From the NCBI RefSeq assembly GCF_003387155.1, contig NZ_QUMT01000002.1, positions 315,694 through 379,693 on the forward strand: a stretch of DNA of 64,000 nt, given 5' to 3'. The notes beneath the pieces were generated by a model. That model was not told where the DNA came from and did not search any database. It saw only the letters and a program-made list of their open reading frames with translations. This document shows, one piece after another, positions 25,269 through 36,853 of the stretch (position 1 is its first letter; the number at the start of each line of letters is the position of its first letter). The translations under genes were made by a program, and so were the position numbers. The DNA comes from Roseateles depolymerans. Its GTDB lineage: Bacteria > Pseudomonadota > Gammaproteobacteria > Burkholderiales > Burkholderiaceae_C.

Positions 25269-25838
25269 TCAGGGAGCGATTTGGAGCGCCTTCCTGACCG
25301 CCGGACTGAATGGAAACGCCGGACGCAGCTTGAGGAGCGTGGTCCAGAATTCGGGTTCCAAAGATGCTTTCAAGTAGTGGGATGACTTCGAGGTTTTAAG
25401 GGCAACACCCATCGAATTCGGGCCTTTGGCCAACGTTGCATCCAGCACGTCGTCGATATTCACTGTGCGCCGCAAGCCGAGCGCGGGATGCCAGTGGATG
25501 CGCCTTTCCTCGATGGTGGCGTATTCGAAGAACGGCGGCAGGCTTCCCCAGGCAGCGAATGCGCAGCCCACGATGGAAATCAGCAGCAGCTCGTGATACT
25601 CCGCCGGGACCAGGGGGCCCCGATGCTGGAGGTCAAGGAGCGCGGTGACGATGGGAAAGTAGGCCACCAGAAGGACGAGGCCGGAGAAGGCTAGATAGAG
25701 CCCTATGCTTTTCTTTGAATGGGTGAAGATCTTGCGGTGGGCTCTCATCCAAGACATGCGCCGCGCGGCCAAGGCGACGCTGGCGAAAAGGCCCAGCGGC
25801 AGTCCCAGGATGATCAACACCGAATTCGTTGGGTCCAT
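25269..25838 (-). CDS. Hypothetical inner-membrane protein, 189 aa
   Basis: Three hydrophobic segments are visible (about 7-26, 46-68 and 84-100), followed by a soluble C-terminal half with RRTVNIDDVLDATLAKG and a Trp/Leu-rich end. The topology looks like a small membrane anchor with a cytosolic PH-like domain, but this is only a guess from the beta-rich pattern around EERRIHWHPALGLRRT. I do not recognise the family. Flanked by fumarase (same strand, 71 bases downstream) and a small gene. Confidence 0.6.
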   Translation of the reverse strand: MDPTNSVLIILGLPLGLFASVALAARRMSWMRAHRKIFTHSKKSIGLYLAFSGLVLLVAYFPIVTALLDLQHRGPLVPAEYHELLLISIVGCAFAAWGSLPPFFEYATIEERRIHWHPALGLRRTVNIDDVLDATLAKGPNSMGVALKTSKSSHYLKASLEPEFWTTLLKLRPAFPFSPAVRKALQIAP

Positions 25839-25899
25839 GATGGCTTCGCGCTGCAGGCTCCACTGGAAACTAAGGCCCTATTGCTGGGCGCCTTCCTGG

Positions 25900-26103
25900 T
25901 TACCGAAGCTCCAGGCCCCAATCTTCCTTCGCGCATGCCTGGATGCTTTGGGCCATATAGTCCATCTTCATCAGATCTTCATCGGCGTTCAGTTGCTGGT
26001 CTTCATCCGCGGTGGTTGCAGCGACGTGCTCCAGATGCTGCCGATAGTGCTTCAGGGCAGCCCAAAGGATGTTGTATTCACTGACGATCAGTCTGATGGC
26101 CAT
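25900..26103 (-). CDS. Small helical hypothetical protein, 67 aa
   Basis: The protein begins MAIRLIVSEYNILWAALKHY and is entirely helical and acidic, with no membrane segment. The start at 26103 has GGGGAG about eight bases upstream, in the gap after the DUF4265 gene; the longer frame to 26169 is unlikely. It is 16 bases downstream of that gene on the same strand and so may form an operon with it. No family recognised. Confidence 0.6.
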   Translation of the reverse strand: MAIRLIVSEYNILWAALKHYRQHLEHVAATTADEDQQLNADEDLMKMDYMAQSIQACAKEDWGLELR

Positions 26104-26119
26104 TTGTTCACTCCCCGCG

Positions 26120-26566
26120 TCATCCCGCGAGCGCGCCGGCGCTCCAGGCGACGTCATATTCCAGACCATCCGCCTCCAGCGACGTCAGAAACCCCTGCCA
26201 CTGCGCAATCGGGACCTCCGGCGGAATGCCAATCGCCCAGTACTTCCCGCCATAGGCGGTTTCCACCACACATTGCAGCTGCTCCGCCCAGGCTCGCAGC
26301 TTTTCCTGCGTCGCGGGGTCGGCACAGAACGCGTGGACGGTCGAATACCCTGAGCGGACGACCACCGCTGCAAACCAGCGGCCGTCATCCTTTTCCGTCA
26401 CCGTGACCACATCGCCCCAGGCCACGCCGTGGGCGAAGTAAGGCACGTTGAGCAGCTTGAAATGGCCAGTTGCCACTTCGCTGCACCAGATCGACTCGAC
26501 CGGGTAGGGCGGCCACTCGTCCTCGTCTTGCTCAAGGTGCCAGAGCACCTTGAATGCCGCGCTCAT
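26120..26566 (-). CDS. DUF4265 domain-containing protein
   Basis: The 148-residue protein shows the DUF4265 order: an opening strand with DEDEWPPYPVESIWCSEV, then LLNVPYFAHGVAWGDVVTV, then VVRSGYSTVHAFC, and a C-terminal ferredoxin-like half ending with LEADGLEYDVAW. It is a cytosolic protein of unknown function, often found as an orphan or next to toxin-immunity genes. The ATG 26566 is used; an in-frame GTG at 26581 would add five residues. It overlaps no other gene, starting two bases after the small lipoprotein stop. Confidence 0.75.
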   Translation of the reverse strand: MSAAFKVLWHLEQDEDEWPPYPVESIWCSEVATGHFKLLNVPYFAHGVAWGDVVTVTEKDDGRWFAAVVVRSGYSTVHAFCADPATQEKLRAWAEQLQCVVETAYGGKYWAIGIPPEVPIAQWQGFLTSLEADGLEYDVAWSAGALAG

Positions 26567-26567
26567 C

Positions 26568-26828
26568 TCAGTTGCCGCCACCCGTGGCCCGGCCGCCCGA
26601 GGTGGGACGGGCCATGCGGGCCGCTTCTTCGGCCAGGCGGCGGCGCTCTTCTTCCGTCGGCGCCGGGCCGCAGACCCGCTTGGCCAGCATGGAGCCGGTC
26701 TGGCTCTCTCCGCGTTCGCATTGGCGGGTCTGGGCGACAGGCGGATTGGTGTCGGTCTTGGCCGGTTCGTTGGTGGCGCAGGCAGACAGGATCAGCATCG
26801 GCATGGCGATGGCAACGGCGATTCGCAT
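26568..26828 (-). CDS. Small putative lipoprotein
   Basis: The 86-residue product begins MRIAVAIAMPMLILSACATN, a lipoprotein signal with lipobox LSAC. The mature portion is short and charged, with EEERRRLAEEAARMA as a helix and a glycine-rich end. GGGAG lies six bases upstream of the ATG at 26828. It is divergent from nhaA and precedes the DUF4265 gene with almost no gap. The role is unknown. Confidence 0.75.
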   Translation of the reverse strand: MRIAVAIAMPMLILSACATNEPAKTDTNPPVAQTRQCERGESQTGSMLAKRVCGPAPTEEERRRLAEEAARMARPTSGGRATGGGN

Positions 26829-26977
26829 CACAACTCCCTCTTTTGTGGTGGTAAGCGGCGGGGATGCTAGCAGTTCAGTTTGCAGCGGACATCCCTCTCG
26901 AGGCGGATTGATGCCTTCGGGTTCTCCCCGCTTCACGCGCAGGGTGTTAGCCTGTTGCCAGCGACACGACCTCCAGG

Positions 26978-28168
26978 ATGCCCACCCCCATGCAGACCTT
27001 GCCGCGCCTGACCTCCGGCCTTCACCGGTTCTTCGCCAGCGAATCCTCCGGGGGCATCGTGCTCGCGGTGGCCGCCGTGGCCGCGCTGATCTTCAGCAAT
27101 TCCGCCTGGGCGCCGCTCTACACCGCCTTCACCCAGGTGCCGGGCGAGATCCGCATCGGCGACGGGGCGCTGGTGCTGGCCAAGCCGCTCATCGTCTGGG
27201 TCAATGACCTGTGGATGGCGGTGTTCTTCTTTTTGGTGGGTCTGGAGATCAAACGCGAGTTCGTCAGCGGCGAGCTGGCCCAGCGGTCGCAGGCGGTGCT
27301 CCCGGCGGTGGCGGCGCTGGGCGGCATGGTTGTGCCCGCCCTGATCTATGCCGCGTTCAACCGGCAGGACCCGACGGCCCTGAACGGCTGGGCCATTCCC
27401 GCGGCCACCGACATCGCCTTTGCCATCGGCATCGTGATGCTGCTGGGGCCGAGGGTGCCTGCATCGCTCAAGATCTTCCTCACGGCGGTGGCGATCATGG
27501 ACGACCTGGGCGCCATCGTCGTGATCGCCCTGTTCTACACCAGCCAGCTGTCCCTGACCATGCTGGCGGCGGCAGCGGTCTGCCTGCTGGTGCTGGGGCT
27601 GCTCCATCGCAGCGGTGTGAAGCGGGTCGACCTGTACATCGCGGTCGGGCTGGTGCTGTGGCTGTGTGTGCTGAAGTCCGGGGTGCATGCCACCCTGGCG
27701 GGTGTCGCAACGGCGCTGTTCATTCCTGCGCAGGGGGAGGAGGGGCAGTCCCCCGCCGAGCAACTGGAACACGGGCTGCACCCGTGGGTGGCCTTCCTGA
27801 TCCTGCCCATGTTCGCATTTGCCAATGCGGGGGTGTCCCTGCGGGGGCTGTCGGTGGCGGACCTGCTGCATCCCGTGTCCCTGGGCATTGCCGTGGGGCT
27901 GCTGCTGGGCAAGGCGGTCGGCGTGTTCGGCACCGCCTGGCTGATGATCCGCCTGGGCTGGGCCAGCCGGCCTGGCGGCTCGGACTGGGCTCAGCTCTTC
28001 GGCGTCTGCGTGCTGTGTGGCATTGGCTTCACCATGAGCCTGTTCATCGGCGGGCTGGCCTTCGAGGGGCTGTCCGCCGACTATGAGACGCGGGTGAAGC
28101 TGGGCGTGATCGGCGGCTCGGTGTTGTCCGGCGTGCTGGGCACGCTGATTCTGTTGAGGCGCCGCTGA
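26978..28168 (+). CDS. nhaA: Na+/H+ antiporter NhaA
   Basis: NhaA exchanges protons for sodium at the inner membrane and maintains pH and sodium tolerance. The 396-residue protein has about 12 hydrophobic segments and the family motifs WAIPAATDIAFAIG and VAIMDDLGAI, where Asp175-Asp176 are the ion-binding pair. ASESSGGIVLAVAAVAALI and VFFFLVGLEIKREF at the N-terminus are also conserved. Length matches NhaA. The start ATG is 26978; an in-frame ATG four codons on is possible. The gene is monocistronic, convergent with the UPF0114 gene. Confidence 0.95.
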   Translation: MPTPMQTLPRLTSGLHRFFASESSGGIVLAVAAVAALIFSNSAWAPLYTAFTQVPGEIRIGDGALVLAKPLIVWVNDLWMAVFFFLVGLEIKREFVSGELAQRSQAVLPAVAALGGMVVPALIYAAFNRQDPTALNGWAIPAATDIAFAIGIVMLLGPRVPASLKIFLTAVAIMDDLGAIVVIALFYTSQLSLTMLAAAAVCLLVLGLLHRSGVKRVDLYIAVGLVLWLCVLKSGVHATLAGVATALFIPAQGEEGQSPAEQLEHGLHPWVAFLILPMFAFANAGVSLRGLSVADLLHPVSLGIAVGLLLGKAVGVFGTAWLMIRLGWASRPGGSDWAQLFGVCVLCGIGFTMSLFIGGLAFEGLSADYETRVKLGVIGGSVLSGVLGTLILLRRR

Positions 28169-28244
28169 GCGAAGGGCGCACCGCGCAAGAAGGGGCCAGG
28201 GCCGGGGCCGGTGTTACCCGCCACCGACCCTGTCAGGCGGTCGC

Positions 28245-28871
28245 TCAGTGCTTGTGAGAGGAACTGCCGGACAGCAGCCGGTCCGTGGCCGCGATGGCCA
28301 GCGCGGAGAACAGGAAGGCCACGTGGATGACCGTCTGCCAGATCAGCACCTTCTCTTCAATGTTGTTGGCATTGATGAAGGTCTTGAGCAGGTGGATGGA
28401 CGAGATGCCGATGATGGCGGTGGCCAGCTTGACCTTCAGCACCGAGGCATTCACGTGGTCCAGCCACTCCGGCTGGTCTGGATGGCCCTCCAGCTTGAGG
28501 CGCGACACAAAGGTCTCGTAACCGCCCACGATCACCATGATGAGCAGGTTGGAGATCATCACCACGTCGATCAGGCCCAGGACGGCCAGCATCACGATGG
28601 TCTCGTTGAGCTTGAGCGGGCCTCCCTCGTTCAGCAGCTCGGCCTTGTAGCCGACGCTCTTGACCAGCAGCCGCAGTGCATCGGTGTTGCCGAAGGCGGC
28701 TTCCACCAGATGGATCAGCTCGCTCCAGAACTGCACCACGTACACGCCCTGGGCGACGATGAGGCCCAGGTACAACGGCAGCTGCAGCCAGCGGCTGTGG
28801 AACATCACAGCTGGGAAAAACCCCAAGTTGGAGGTGGGCCGCGGCGCTCGGTCGGGTTGTTGGTCGGACAT
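28245..28871 (-). CDS. UPF0114/YqhA family membrane protein
   Basis: The 208-residue protein fits the TIGR00645/YqhA family: four hydrophobic segments and the conserved [45 protein letters not shown] and [17 protein letters not shown] strings. These proteins are integral inner-membrane proteins of unknown role. The C-terminal end is Ser/His rich. It converges on nhaA and is divergent from acsA, with promoter sequence expected in the 224-base gap. Confidence 0.88.
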   Translation of the reverse strand: MSDQQPDRAPRPTSNLGFFPAVMFHSRWLQLPLYLGLIVAQGVYVVQFWSELIHLVEAAFGNTDALRLLVKSVGYKAELLNEGGPLKLNETIVMLAVLGLIDVVMISNLLIMVIVGGYETFVSRLKLEGHPDQPEWLDHVNASVLKVKLATAIIGISSIHLLKTFINANNIEEKVLIWQTVIHVAFLFSALAIAATDRLLSGSSSHKH

Positions 28872-29095
28872 GGGTGGCTTGCTGAAAGATGAAAGATGAG
28901 AGAGGGGACGGATGAGACGTGTGGGACGTCCACGTATCCACAGGTGTGCGAAGCACTGTCGCCGGCGATTTTAGTGAGCCCCGGCCTTCGGTAGAGTAAG
29001 GCGATCGTCAGTGTGAAACCGCAAAGTCGCGCCGACAAGGATTGTTGAATCCCGACGCTTCCGCATCACGATCCCGCCTTCACGGAGACAAAGGC

Positions 29096-31054
29096 ATGAG
29101 CGACAAGATCTACACCCCCCCGGCATCCGCAGTAGAGGGTGCGCACGTATCGGGCATGGCGGCCTATGAGGCGCTGTGCAAGGAAGCTGAATCGGACTAC
29201 ACCGGCTACTGGGCCCGGCTCGCCCGTGAACTGCTGACCTGGAAGCAGCCCTTCACCCAGGTGCTCAACGACAGCCAGGCGCCGTTCTTCAAATGGTTCG
29301 AAGACGGCCGGCTCAATGCCAGCTACAACTGCCTGGACCGCCATGTCGAGGCCGGCCGCGGCGACCGCGTGGCGCTGATCTTCGAAGCGGATGACGGCAA
29401 CGTCACCCGCGTCACCTACTCGGAGCTGCTGGCCAAAACCTGCCAGCTGGCAAATGCGCTGCGCGCTCGGGGCGTGAACAAGGGCGACCGGGTGGTCATC
29501 TACATGCCGATGTCGGTCGAAGGCGTGGTGGCCATGCAGGCCTGCGCCCGCATCGGCGCGACGCATTCGGTGGTGTTCGGGGGCTTCTCCGCCCAGTCGC
29601 TGCGCGACCGCGTGCAGGACGCCGGCGCCGTGCTGGTGCTGACGGCCGATGAACAGGCTCGCGGTGGCAAGTCGTTGCCGCTCAAGAGCATCGTGGACGA
29701 AGCCCTGGCCGACAACAGCTGCCCGACCATCCGTCAGGTGATCGTCTACCGCCGCACCGGCGGGAAGGTCGGCTGGGTGGACGGACGCGACCAGTGGCTG
29801 CATGAGGCCCTGGCCGACCAGCCCACCACCTGCGAGCCGGAATGGGTGGAAGCGGAACATCCGCTCTTCCTGCTCTACACCTCGGGCTCCACCGGCAAGC
29901 CCAAGGGCGTGCAGCACAGCACCGGCGGGTATCTGCTACATGCGGCGCTCACCACCAAGTGGACCTTCGACCTGAAGGATAGTGACATCTTCTGGTGTAC
30001 TGCCGACATCGGCTGGGTGACGGGCCACACCTACATCACCTATGGCCCGCTGGCTCTGGGCGGGACCGAGGTGGTGTTCGAAGGGATCCCGACCTATCCG
30101 GACGCCGGTCGCTTCTGGCAGATGATCCAGAAGCACAAGGTCACCATCTTCTACACCGCGCCCACCGCCATCCGGTCCTTGATCAAGGCGGCGGAGACCC
30201 ATGACGCGGTGCATCCCAAGCATTACGACCTGAGCTCGCTGCGCATCCTGGGCTCGGTGGGCGAGCCCATCAATCCTGCCGCGTGGGAGTGGTACCACCA
30301 GCATGTGGGCGGCGGCCGCTGCCCGATCGTGGACACCTTCTGGCAGACGGAGACCGGCGGCCACATGATCACGCCGCTGCCGGGGGCTACGCCGCTGGTG
30401 CCGGGCTCCTGCACGCTGCCGTTCCCCGGCATTGCCGCGGCCATCGTGGACGAGACCGGTCATGACGTGCCGAACGGGCAGGGCGGCATCCTGGTGGTGA
30501 AGAAGCCGTGGCCGTCGATGATCCGCACCATCTACGGCGACCCCGAGCGCTTCAAGAAGAGCTACTACCCGCCGGAGCTCAAGGGCTACTACCTGGCCGG
30601 CGACGGCGCCATCCGGGACGAGAAGACCGGCTACTTCACCATCACCGGCCGGATCGACGATGTGCTGAACGTGTCCGGGCACCGCATGGGCACGATGGAG
30701 ATCGAGTCGGCGCTGGTCAGCTGCACCGAGCTGGTGGCGGAGGCGGCGGTGGTGGGTCGTCCGGACGACACCACCGGCGAGGCGATCTGCGCCTTCGTGG
30801 TGCTCAAGCGTCCGCGCCCCACCGGGGACGAGGCCAAGGCCATCGCCAAGCAACTGCGCGACTGGGTGGCCAAGGAGATCGGCCCGATCGCCAAGCCCAA
30901 GGACATCCGCTTTGGCGACAACCTGCCCAAGACCCGCAGCGGCAAGATCATGCGGCGGCTGCTGCGCTCGGTGGCCAAGGGCGAGACGGTCACGCAGGAC
31001 ACCTCCACGCTGGAGAACCCGGCCATCCTGGAGCAACTGGGTCAGGCTTACTGA
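29096..31054 (+). CDS. acsA: Acetyl-CoA synthetase
   Basis: The enzyme activates acetate with ATP and CoA to acetyl-CoA via acetyl-AMP. The 652-residue protein has the AMP-binding P-loop [14 protein letters not shown], the adenylate motif [23 protein letters not shown] and the C-terminal [13 protein letters not shown], whose lysine is the usual acetylation switch. Length equals AcsA. The ATG 29096 is chosen over the in-frame start 29042 because GGAGACAAAGG lies just upstream and the family starts at MSDKIYTPP. It probably supplies acetyl-CoA alongside PHA turnover. Confidence 0.96.
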   Translation: MSDKIYTPPASAVEGAHVSGMAAYEALCKEAESDYTGYWARLARELLTWKQPFTQVLNDSQAPFFKWFEDGRLNASYNCLDRHVEAGRGDRVALIFEADDGNVTRVTYSELLAKTCQLANALRARGVNKGDRVVIYMPMSVEGVVAMQACARIGATHSVVFGGFSAQSLRDRVQDAGAVLVLTADEQARGGKSLPLKSIVDEALADNSCPTIRQVIVYRRTGGKVGWVDGRDQWLHEALADQPTTCEPEWVEAEHPLFLLYTSGSTGKPKGVQHSTGGYLLHAALTTKWTFDLKDSDIFWCTADIGWVTGHTYITYGPLALGGTEVVFEGIPTYPDAGRFWQMIQKHKVTIFYTAPTAIRSLIKAAETHDAVHPKHYDLSSLRILGSVGEPINPAAWEWYHQHVGGGRCPIVDTFWQTETGGHMITPLPGATPLVPGSCTLPFPGIAAAIVDETGHDVPNGQGGILVVKKPWPSMIRTIYGDPERFKKSYYPPELKGYYLAGDGAIRDEKTGYFTITGRIDDVLNVSGHRMGTMEIESALVSCTELVAEAAVVGRPDDTTGEAICAFVVLKRPRPTGDEAKAIAKQLRDWVAKEIGPIAKPKDIRFGDNLPKTRSGKIMRRLLRSVAKGETVTQDTSTLENPAILEQLGQAY

Positions 31055-31169
31055 TCTCGCGCGTGCGAGGGATGATCCGCCTGTCGGCAGGGGGAAGGCC
31101 CTGCCGGCTGGCGGTCCCTGCGGGAGCGTGCTCATAATCGGTGTGCATCTTCCACTTCTGGAGCACGTC

Positions 31170-31691
31170 ATGCGCCGACTCTCAACCGTCCTGTCTTCCC
31201 TGCGTGTGCTGGGTGTGGTGTCCGCTTCGTTCCTGGCGCTGGCGACGTCCGCGCATGCGCAGGCTGAGGTGAGCTTCAAGGATCCCGACAAGTTCTCCGA
31301 CCTGGGCGAGACCCACTGGGACCGGCAGAACGCCATGAAGCAGCTCGAGGAGCACATCAAGCGGCAGGCCGATCGTGAGCTGGCCGGCAAGCAGCTCAAG
31401 ATCGAGTTCACCGACATCGACCTGGCCGGCGAGCTGGAGCCCCGCGTGGCGGCCAACCGGATTCGTGTGCTGCGGACGGTGACCATTCCCCGCCTGGAGT
31501 TCACCTACACCCTCAGCGAGAACGGCAAGGTGCTGGAGCAGGGCAAGGCCACCATCAATGACCTGAACTACCAGAACTCCACCAACCGCTACTTCGACAG
31601 CGAGCCGTTCCGCTACGAAAAGAAGCTGCTGGATGACTGGATGGCCAAGGAGCTGCTGCACAAGGACCGGTTGGCGCGCACCGGGCCTTGA
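31170..31691 (+). CDS. DUF3016 domain-containing secreted protein
   Basis: The 173-residue protein starts with a signal peptide (SLRVLGVVSASFLALATSAHA) and has a mature domain beginning AEVSFKDPDKFSDLG, with strong helices (MKQLEEHIKRQADREL) and EPFRYEKKLLDDWMAKEL at the end. This pattern matches DUF3016 (PF11454) of proteobacteria, which has no known function. Start ATG 31170 is used. A strong bidirectional terminator follows at 31757. Confidence 0.8.
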   Translation: MRRLSTVLSSLRVLGVVSASFLALATSAHAQAEVSFKDPDKFSDLGETHWDRQNAMKQLEEHIKRQADRELAGKQLKIEFTDIDLAGELEPRVAANRIRVLRTVTIPRLEFTYTLSENGKVLEQGKATINDLNYQNSTNRYFDSEPFRYEKKLLDDWMAKELLHKDRLARTGP

Positions 31692-31756
31692 TCTGGCGCA
31701 AACTCTGGCGCCAACCACAACAGCAACAACAACCCACCCTCGATCGGCGGGCCCAT

Positions 31757-31786
31757 AAAAAAACCCGCCAGTGGCGGGTTTTTTTT
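31757..31786. terminator. Bidirectional rho-independent terminator
   Basis: A run of A, the stem ACCCGCC / GGCGGGT with loop AGT, and a run of T form a symmetric terminator between the DUF3016 gene and rpmG. Both strands read hairpin plus T-tract. Confidence 0.9.
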
Positions 31787-31802
31787 GAGGAACCGGGCTG
31801 AA

Positions 31803-31973
31803 TTACTTCAGCTTGGTTTCCTTGTACAGCACGTGCTTGCGTGCCTTGGGGTCGAACTTCATGAATTCCAGCTTTTCGGGCGTGGTCTTCTTGTTCTTGT
31901 TGGTGGTGTAGAAATGACCGGTGCCGGCAGTGGATTCCAGCTTGATCTTTTCGCGTCCGCCTTTGGATGCCAT
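31803..31973 (-). CDS. rpmG: 50S ribosomal protein L33
   Basis: The 56-residue product starts [14 protein letters not shown] and ends with [11 protein letters not shown], the L33 pattern ([19 protein letters not shown] centre). It is a small protein of the large ribosomal subunit near the E site. There is no cysteine ribbon, so it is the zinc-independent form. It follows rpmB by 19 bases and ends at the terminator. Confidence 0.96.
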   Translation of the reverse strand: MASKGGREKIKLESTAGTGHFYTTNKNKKTTPEKLEFMKFDPKARKHVLYKETKLK

Positions 31974-31992
31974 GGTGTCGCTCCTTCAGTGA

Positions 31993-32226
31993 TTAGGCTT
32001 GACCGCGAGCACGCAGGTCGGCCAGCACGGCGTCGATGCCGTTCTTGTCGATCAGACGCAGGCCAGCATTGCTGATGCGCAGACGGACCCAGCGGTTTTC
32101 GCTTTCGACCCAGAAACGACGGTATTGCAGGTTCGGGAGGAACCGGCGCTTGGTTTTGTTGTTGGCGTGGGAAACGTTGTTCCCGACCATGGGCTTCTTG
32201 CCCGTGACTTCGCAGACGCGTGCCAT
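31993..32226 (-). CDS. rpmB: 50S ribosomal protein L28
   Basis: The 77-residue protein starts [20 protein letters not shown] and contains [10 protein letters not shown] and [18 protein letters not shown], the L28 family pattern. The start ATG 32226 is the first conserved residue; the longer frame to 32352 is not coding. rpmB-rpmG is the usual order and the pair is co-transcribed. Confidence 0.97.
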   Translation of the reverse strand: MARVCEVTGKKPMVGNNVSHANNKTKRRFLPNLQYRRFWVESENRWVRLRISNAGLRLIDKNGIDAVLADLRARGQA

Positions 32227-32377
32227 GAGGACACTCCGATACTTGTCATACAGCGACCGTTGACTTGGAAACCCAAGGGATCCAGGAAACGGCGGCCTCA
32301 CCTCGCCATGAAAAAGGGTGGCGGTAACCCTTCCCGCATCGAAGCCCTTCACAGGAGGTCGATTTGGGAAAACGCGG

Positions 32378-32383
32378 AGTGTA
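32378..32383 (-). promoter_or_regulatory. Candidate -10 box of rpmB promoter
   Basis: TACACT on the minus strand (in GTGCTACACTCCGCG), about 150 bases upstream of rpmB, resembles a sigma-70 -10 element. No matching -35 is convincing. The rest of the 296-base gap to trxB shows no gene. Confidence 0.3.
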
Positions 32384-32522
32384 GCACAAAGCGGTAGGGC
32401 TGCGCAGCGGCTGACCTGAAATCAGCCCGGAACCTGCATCAGATATGCGTCAGATCTGCATCAAAGTACGCGCGCCGCCCACGGCCGCGAGGCCGTCCTG
32501 CGCCTCGCCGGGCCGGCCGTCA

Positions 32523-33650
<1,128 letters not shown>

Positions 33651-33652
33651 TT

Positions 33653-34321
33653 ATGGCCATGTTGTCCAACCTGGATCTGATCCGCAGGGTCCCTTTGTTC
33701 TCCCTGTTGACTGCTGACCAGGCCCAGTCCATTGCGGACAGTGTCGTCAAGCGGCGCTTCAAGCGTGGTGAACTGATCGTCGAACAAGGGACGAAGTCCA
33801 ATGCCCTGTTCATTCTGCTCAATGGGCGCGCACGCGTCCTGACCGCGGACAACCGCGGCCGCGAGGTCATCCTGGCGGTGCTCCAGCCCGGCGACTATGT
33901 GGGCGAGATGAGCCTCATCGACAACGAACCGCATTCGGCCACCGTCCGGGCCGAGGTGCAGACCGACATGCTCGTGCTGGGCCGGTCGGACTTCGCCCGC
34001 GGCCTGCCGGAGCCCAGCAGCCTGGCCTACGGCATCCTGCGCGGCCTGGTCGCGCGTCTGCGCAATGCGGACCGGCAGATCGAATCGCTGGCCCTGCTGG
34101 ACGTCTACGGTCGCGTGGCCCGCACGCTGCTGGACATGGCCGAGGAAGAGAAGGGCGTGAAGATCATCCGCGGCAAGGTGTCCCGCCAGGACATGGCCAA
34201 GGTGGTGGGCGCGTCCCGTGAAATGGTCAGCCGGGTCATGAAGGACCTGGAAGACAAGGGCGTGATCGAGACCCTGGAGAACGGTTCCGTGGTCATCAAG
34301 GAACGCCTGCAACACGATTGA
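33653..34321 (+). CDS. Crp/Fnr family transcriptional regulator
   Basis: The 222-residue protein has a cyclic-nucleotide-binding-like beta domain (about 10-125, with QGTKSNALFILLNGRARV and LQPGDYVGEMSLIDNEPHSATV), a long dimer helix and a C-terminal winged helix (SRQDMAKVVGASREMVSRVM). It contains no cysteine, so it cannot carry the Fe-S cluster of Fnr; cAMP or another effector is more likely. A near-perfect AGGAGGT lies about eight bases before the ATG at 33653. It is divergent from trxB and 58 bases upstream of ftsK. Confidence 0.92.
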   Translation: MAMLSNLDLIRRVPLFSLLTADQAQSIADSVVKRRFKRGELIVEQGTKSNALFILLNGRARVLTADNRGREVILAVLQPGDYVGEMSLIDNEPHSATVRAEVQTDMLVLGRSDFARGLPEPSSLAYGILRGLVARLRNADRQIESLALLDVYGRVARTLLDMAEEEKGVKIIRGKVSRQDMAKVVGASREMVSRVMKDLEDKGVIETLENGSVVIKERLQHD

Positions 34322-34379
34322 ACATGTTCAGGGCGGGCTGCCCGGCAGATCCGGGGGATAGCTGCGTCACAATCGCACC

Positions 34380-36827
34380 ATGAGCTTCCCCGGTTCCCTG
34401 CTGGGCGGCGATGACGCCGCCGCTGAGCTGTCCGATCTTCCAGCCGACCGCCCGAATGAACGTGCCGAGCGTTCATCGGAACGTGCGGCTGAGCGTTCTG
34501 CCGACCGTTCATCCGATCGCCCCGCCCGCAAGCCCCGCAAGGCCGCGCCGGTGACCCCGGCGCCGGCCAGTCCGCTGCGCACGCCCATCTGGCTGCTGGC
34601 CAGCGGGCTGGTGTGGTGCCTGGTGCTGCTGGCCATGGTGAGTCACGACAAGGCCGACAACGCCTTCAGCGTGGCCACCGGCCAGGCCATCACCCACAAC
34701 CGCATGGGCACGCTGGGCGCGTGGATCTCCGACCTGCTGCTGTTCGGCTTCGGCTACTCCTGCTGGTGGCTGCTGCTGGTCGGGCTGCGCAGCTGGCTGG
34801 GCAGTCTGGCGCGTCTGCTGCGGGCCGACGGCTCCACCGCCCCCACTTTCAAAGAACGCCTGCCCACCGCCGCGGGCGTGGTGCTGCTGATGGCGGCCAG
34901 CTGTTCGCTGGAATGGACGCGTCTGTACACCTGGGAAGCGCACCTGCCCAGCCATGCCGGCGGCGTGCTGGGCTACCTGCTGGGCCCGCTGAGCATGAAG
35001 CTGCTGGGCTTCGACGGTTCGGCCGTGGTCTGGATCGCGGCCCTGGTGGCCGGCTTTTCGCTGGCGCTGAAATTCTCCTGGCTGCGGGTGGCCGAGCACA
35101 TCGGCGCCTGGCTGGAGCAACTGCGCGAAAAGCGCGTGGTCAAGCGCGAGATCGCCGAAGACAAGCGGGTGGGCAAGGTCGCCAAGCAGGAGCGTGAAGC
35201 CGTCGTCGAGGTGGAGCGCCAGGTGCTTGTCGAGGAGCATGTGCCCATCGTGATCGAGCCGGCCGTGGTGGAAGTGCCCAAGTCCACCCGCGTGGCCAAG
35301 GAGCGCCAGCAGACGCTGTTCGTCGATCCGGCCGACACCAAGCTGCCGCAGGTCGACCTGCTGGACGCCCCGCCGCCGAGGGTGGAAACCGTCACGCCCG
35401 AGTCGCTGGAAATGACCAGCCGCATGATCGAGAAGAAGCTCAAGGACTTCGGCGTGGAAGTCCGGGTGGTGGCGGCCTCGCCGGGCCCGGTCATCACCCG
35501 CTACGAGATTGAGCCGGCCACCGGCGTGAAGGGCTCGCAGATCGTCAACCTGGCCAAGGACCTGGCCCGGTCGCTGAGCCTGACCTCCATCCGGGTGGTG
35601 GAGACCATTCCCGGCAAGAACTTCATGGCCCTGGAGCTGCCCAATGCGCGGCGCCAGACCATCCGCCTGTCCGAAATCCTCGGCTCGCAGGTGTATGCCG
35701 ACGCGTCCTCCCCGCTCACCATGGGCCTGGGCAAGGACATCGTCGGCCTGCCGGTGGTGGCGGACCTGGCCAAGATGCCGCACTGCCTGGTGGCCGGTAC
35801 CACCGGCTCGGGCAAGTCGGTGGGCATCAACGCGATGATCCTGAGCCTGCTCTACAAGGCCGAGGCCCGGGATGTGCGGCTGATCCTGATCGACCCGAAG
35901 ATGCTGGAAATGAGCGTCTACGAAGGCATTCCGCATCTGCTGGCGCCGGTCGTGACCGACATGAAGCAGGCCAGCAATGCGCTGAACTGGTGTGTGGGCG
36001 AGATGGAGCGGCGCTACAAGCTGATGTCCAAGATGGGCGTGCGCAACCTGGCGGGCTACAACAAGAAGATCACCGATGCCGCCGAGCGTGAAGAGAAGAT
36101 TCCCAACCCGTTCAGCCTGACGCCGGAAGAGCCGGAGCCGCTGGACCGACTGCCTCACATCGTCGTGGTGATCGACGAGCTGGCCGACCTGATGATGGTG
36201 GTGGGCAAAAAGATCGAAGAGCTGATCGCCCGTCTGGCCCAGAAGGCCCGGGCGGCCGGCATCCACCTGATCCTGGCGACGCAGCGTCCGTCGGTGGACG
36301 TGATCACCGGCCTGATCAAGGCCAACATCCCGACCCGTCTGTCCTTCCAGGTGAGCAGCAAGATCGACAGCCGCACCATCCTGGACCAGATGGGCGCCGA
36401 AGCCCTGCTGGGCATGGGCGACATGCTCTACATGCCCTCCGGCACCGGCCTGCCGGTGCGGGTGCACGGCGCCTTCGTCAGCGACGATGAAGTGCACCGC
36501 GTGGTGGAGTACTTGAAAGAGCAGGGCGGCGAGCCCAACTACATCGAAGGCATCCTCGAAGGCGGCGTGCTGGATGACGCCGGCGGTGGGGATGGCCTGC
36601 CGGGCCTGGTGGCCGGCGGCGACGGAGAATCCGACCCGATGTACGACCAGGCCGTGGCGGTGGTGCTGCAGCACAAGCGGGCGTCGATCTCGCTGGTGCA
36701 GCGCCACTTGCGCATCGGCTACAACCGGGCGGCCCGTTTGCTGGAGCAGATGGAGAAATCCGGTCTCGTCTCGGCGATGGCCACCAATGGCAACCGCGAC
36801 ATCGTGGTCCCCAAGCGGGACGAATGA
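34380..36827 (+). CDS. ftsK: DNA translocase FtsK
   Basis: FtsK pumps DNA at the division septum and helps resolve chromosome dimers. The 815-residue protein has an N-terminal cytosolic head with an Arg/Ser/Glu-rich stretch (about 20-50), four membrane segments (about 65-210), a short linker, the beta/alpha motor with Walker [15 protein letters not shown] and Walker [19 protein letters not shown], and a C-terminal gamma winged helix ([20 protein letters not shown]). Compared with E. coli the linker is short. lolA follows 26 bases later, and rarA after that. Confidence 0.96.
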   Translation: MSFPGSLLGGDDAAAELSDLPADRPNERAERSSERAAERSADRSSDRPARKPRKAAPVTPAPASPLRTPIWLLASGLVWCLVLLAMVSHDKADNAFSVATGQAITHNRMGTLGAWISDLLLFGFGYSCWWLLLVGLRSWLGSLARLLRADGSTAPTFKERLPTAAGVVLLMAASCSLEWTRLYTWEAHLPSHAGGVLGYLLGPLSMKLLGFDGSAVVWIAALVAGFSLALKFSWLRVAEHIGAWLEQLREKRVVKREIAEDKRVGKVAKQEREAVVEVERQVLVEEHVPIVIEPAVVEVPKSTRVAKERQQTLFVDPADTKLPQVDLLDAPPPRVETVTPESLEMTSRMIEKKLKDFGVEVRVVAASPGPVITRYEIEPATGVKGSQIVNLAKDLARSLSLTSIRVVETIPGKNFMALELPNARRQTIRLSEILGSQVYADASSPLTMGLGKDIVGLPVVADLAKMPHCLVAGTTGSGKSVGINAMILSLLYKAEARDVRLILIDPKMLEMSVYEGIPHLLAPVVTDMKQASNALNWCVGEMERRYKLMSKMGVRNLAGYNKKITDAAEREEKIPNPFSLTPEEPEPLDRLPHIVVVIDELADLMMVVGKKIEELIARLAQKARAAGIHLILATQRPSVDVITGLIKANIPTRLSFQVSSKIDSRTILDQMGAEALLGMGDMLYMPSGTGLPVRVHGAFVSDDEVHRVVEYLKEQGGEPNYIEGILEGGVLDDAGGGDGLPGLVAGGDGESDPMYDQAVAVVLQHKRASISLVQRHLRIGYNRAARLLEQMEKSGLVSAMATNGNRDIVVPKRDE

Positions 36828-36853
36828 TGGCGCTTTACTGAATCCGATCTTTC

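Noticed and set aside
34509-36707. 732-residue minus-strand frame opposite ftsK
   Set aside because: Composition is His/Gln/Gly/Arg-rich and mirrors the codon pattern of ftsK; typical shadow frame in GC-rich DNA.
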